A stretch of DNA of 64,000 nt from NCBI RefSeq assembly GCF_050948215.1, contig NW_027488868.1:124001-188000 (forward strand), in the 5' to 3' direction. Below, one piece after another: positions 63,161-64,000 of the stretch (position 1 is its first letter; each line of letters opens with the position of its first letter). This stretch comes from Halictus rubicundus. Its lineage: Eukaryota > Arthropoda > Insecta > Hymenoptera > Halictidae. A program made the translations under genes and the position numbers. The notes under the pieces are model-generated. The model did no database searches and was not told where the DNA came from. It was given only the letters and a program-made list of their open reading frames with translations.

Positions 63161-64000
63161 TATCCTCTATCCTATCCTATCCTCTATCGTATCCTATCCT
63201 CTATCCTCTATCCTATCCTATCCTGTATCCTATCCTATCCTCTATCATATCCTATCCTCTATGCTATCCTATCCTCCATCCTATACTATCCTCTATCCTA
63301 TCCTATCCTCTATCCTATCCTATCCTCTATCCTATCCTATCCTCTATCCTATCCTATCCTCTATCCTATCCTATCCTCTATCCTATCTTATACTCTATCC
63401 TATCCTATCCTCTATCCTATACTATCCTGAATCCTATCCTATCCTCTATCCTATCCTATCATCTATCCTATCCAATCACCTATCCGATCCTCTATCCTAT
63501 CCTATCCTCTATCCTATCCTATCCTCAATCCTATCCTATCCTCTATCCTATCCTATCCTCTATCCTATCCAATCCCCTATCCGATCCTCTATCCTATCAT
63601 ATCCTCTATCCTATCCTATCCTCTATCCTATCCTATCCAATCCTCTATCCTATCCTATCCTCTATCCTATCTTATCCTCTATCCTATCCTATCCTCTATA
63701 ATATCCTATCCTCTATCCTATCCTATCCTCAATCCTATCCTATCCTCTATCCTATTCTATCCTCTATCCTATCCTATCCTCTATCCTATCCTCTATCCTA
63801 TCCTCTATCCTATCCTATCCTCTATCCTATCCTATCCTCTATCCTATCCTATCGTCTAACCTATCCTATCCTCTATCGTCACCTGTCCTCTATCCTATAC
63901 AATCCCCTATCCTATCCTCTATCCGATCCTATCCTCTATCGTATCCTATACTCTATCCTATCCAATCCCCTATCCTATCCTCTATGCTATCCTATTCACT
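63161..64000. repeat. Satellite continuing past the window end
   Basis: Mixed monomers: CTGTATCC, CTATGCTATCC (63261), CTGAATCC, CCAATCACC, CATATCC, then 12-bp units and TATCGTCACCTGTCC (about 63875). The last bases (CTATGCTATCCTATTCACT) are cut by the window edge in mid-array. No gene is visible. Confidence 0.8.

Larger units (their letters stand above)
1..64000. repeat. 17-bp satellite array (TATCC)3TC filling the window
   Basis: Seen: the whole window is tandem copies of the 17-mer TATCCTATCCTATCCTC, with variants carrying one, two, four or six TATCC pentamers before TC. The + strand is pyrimidine plus A; G occurs only in variant monomers. The orientation is constant from end to end, and no stretch of more than a few bases falls outside the pattern. 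Known: short-unit arrays of this size with higher-order structure are typical of eukaryotic heterochromatin. Inferred: the array probably grew from a TATCC pentamer by slippage, then by unequal exchange of larger blocks. It carries no gene, RNA gene or mobile element. Host and chromosomal location cannot be read from the sequence. Confidence 0.98.

Noticed and set aside
1..64000. Telomere repeat array
   Set aside because: The complement is (GGATA)3 with GA, not TTAGGG, TTAGG, TTTAGGG or another standard telomere motif. CCTAACC occurs only as rare variants (for example 1171, 5172, 10192, 11109).
1..64000. CRISPR array or minisatellite with unique spacers
   Set aside because: There are no unique spacers; everything between repeats is the same repeat.
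1..64000. Simple pentanucleotide microsatellite (TATCC)n, or a 12-bp unit
   Set aside because: The TC separator breaks the pentamer run at regular 17-bp intervals. 12-bp units exist but are a minority and appear as two-pentamer versions of the 17-mer.
1..64000. CENP-B box
   Set aside because: No site with the TTCG...CGGG core is visible; G is too rare on the + strand, and the complement lacks the pattern.
1..64000. Polypyrimidine triplex (H-DNA) array
   Set aside because: The pyrimidine strand is interrupted by A every 5-7 bp, so long perfect triplexes are unlikely; only the weaker mirror symmetry within a monomer is noted.
1..64000. tRNA, rRNA or structured ncRNA genes
   Set aside because: The near absence of G on the + strand (and of C on the - strand) prevents stable stems, and no conserved RNA motif is present on either strand.

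Overview
The window is one uninterrupted block of eukaryotic-style satellite DNA. I find no protein gene, RNA gene, transposable element, CRISPR array or unique sequence in it. The array runs off both ends of the window. The basic unit is a 17-bp monomer, TATCCTATCCTATCCTC: three copies of the pentamer TATCC followed by TC. About 3,700 monomers would fill 64 kb. Units with one, two, four or six pentamers (7, 12, 22, 32 bp) are interspersed, so lengths change mostly in steps of 5, 12 and 17 bp. The consensus has no G on the + strand (T about 41%, C about 41%, A about 18%). The orientation never flips. The long forward open frames come from this composition and are not genes.

A 64-kb array of a short tandem unit with layered higher-order repeats points to eukaryotic heterochromatin, such as centromeric, pericentromeric, subtelomeric or sex/B-chromosome blocks. 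The sequence alone does not identify the species or the chromosomal position. The repeat is not any standard telomere repeat.

Variant monomers act as barcodes and reveal several levels of duplication. Left domain (1-13.4 kb): a ~1.4-kb unit, a ~4.0-kb repeat of it, and a 3.2-kb stretch copied ~5.9-6.1 kb downstream. Middle domain (13.4-34 kb): another variant set with tandem units of 228, 663, 1008, ~1700, ~2500 and 3272 bp. Right-middle domain (34-50.2 kb): a ~4-kb composite present about three times, plus an A-B-B'-A' arrangement at 41-45.4 kb. Right domain (50.2-61 kb): its own variants, such as TAGCCTCTATACACTCC, with 189-, 420-, 471-, 759-, 1005-, ~1700- and 3971-bp duplications. The last 3 kb again carry a module typical of the left and right-middle domains.

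That module, called here the GTTT module, carries the landmarks TATGCTCTATCC and TATCGTTTCCTC. It occurs about 15 times in three subtypes and is absent from 13-34 kb and 50.2-61 kb. Near-perfect monomer tracts at 26.0, 29.3, 30.4 and 60.6 kb look like the most recent expansions. No genes act together here; the content is structural. All boundaries were read by eye and are good to roughly 20-50 bp.
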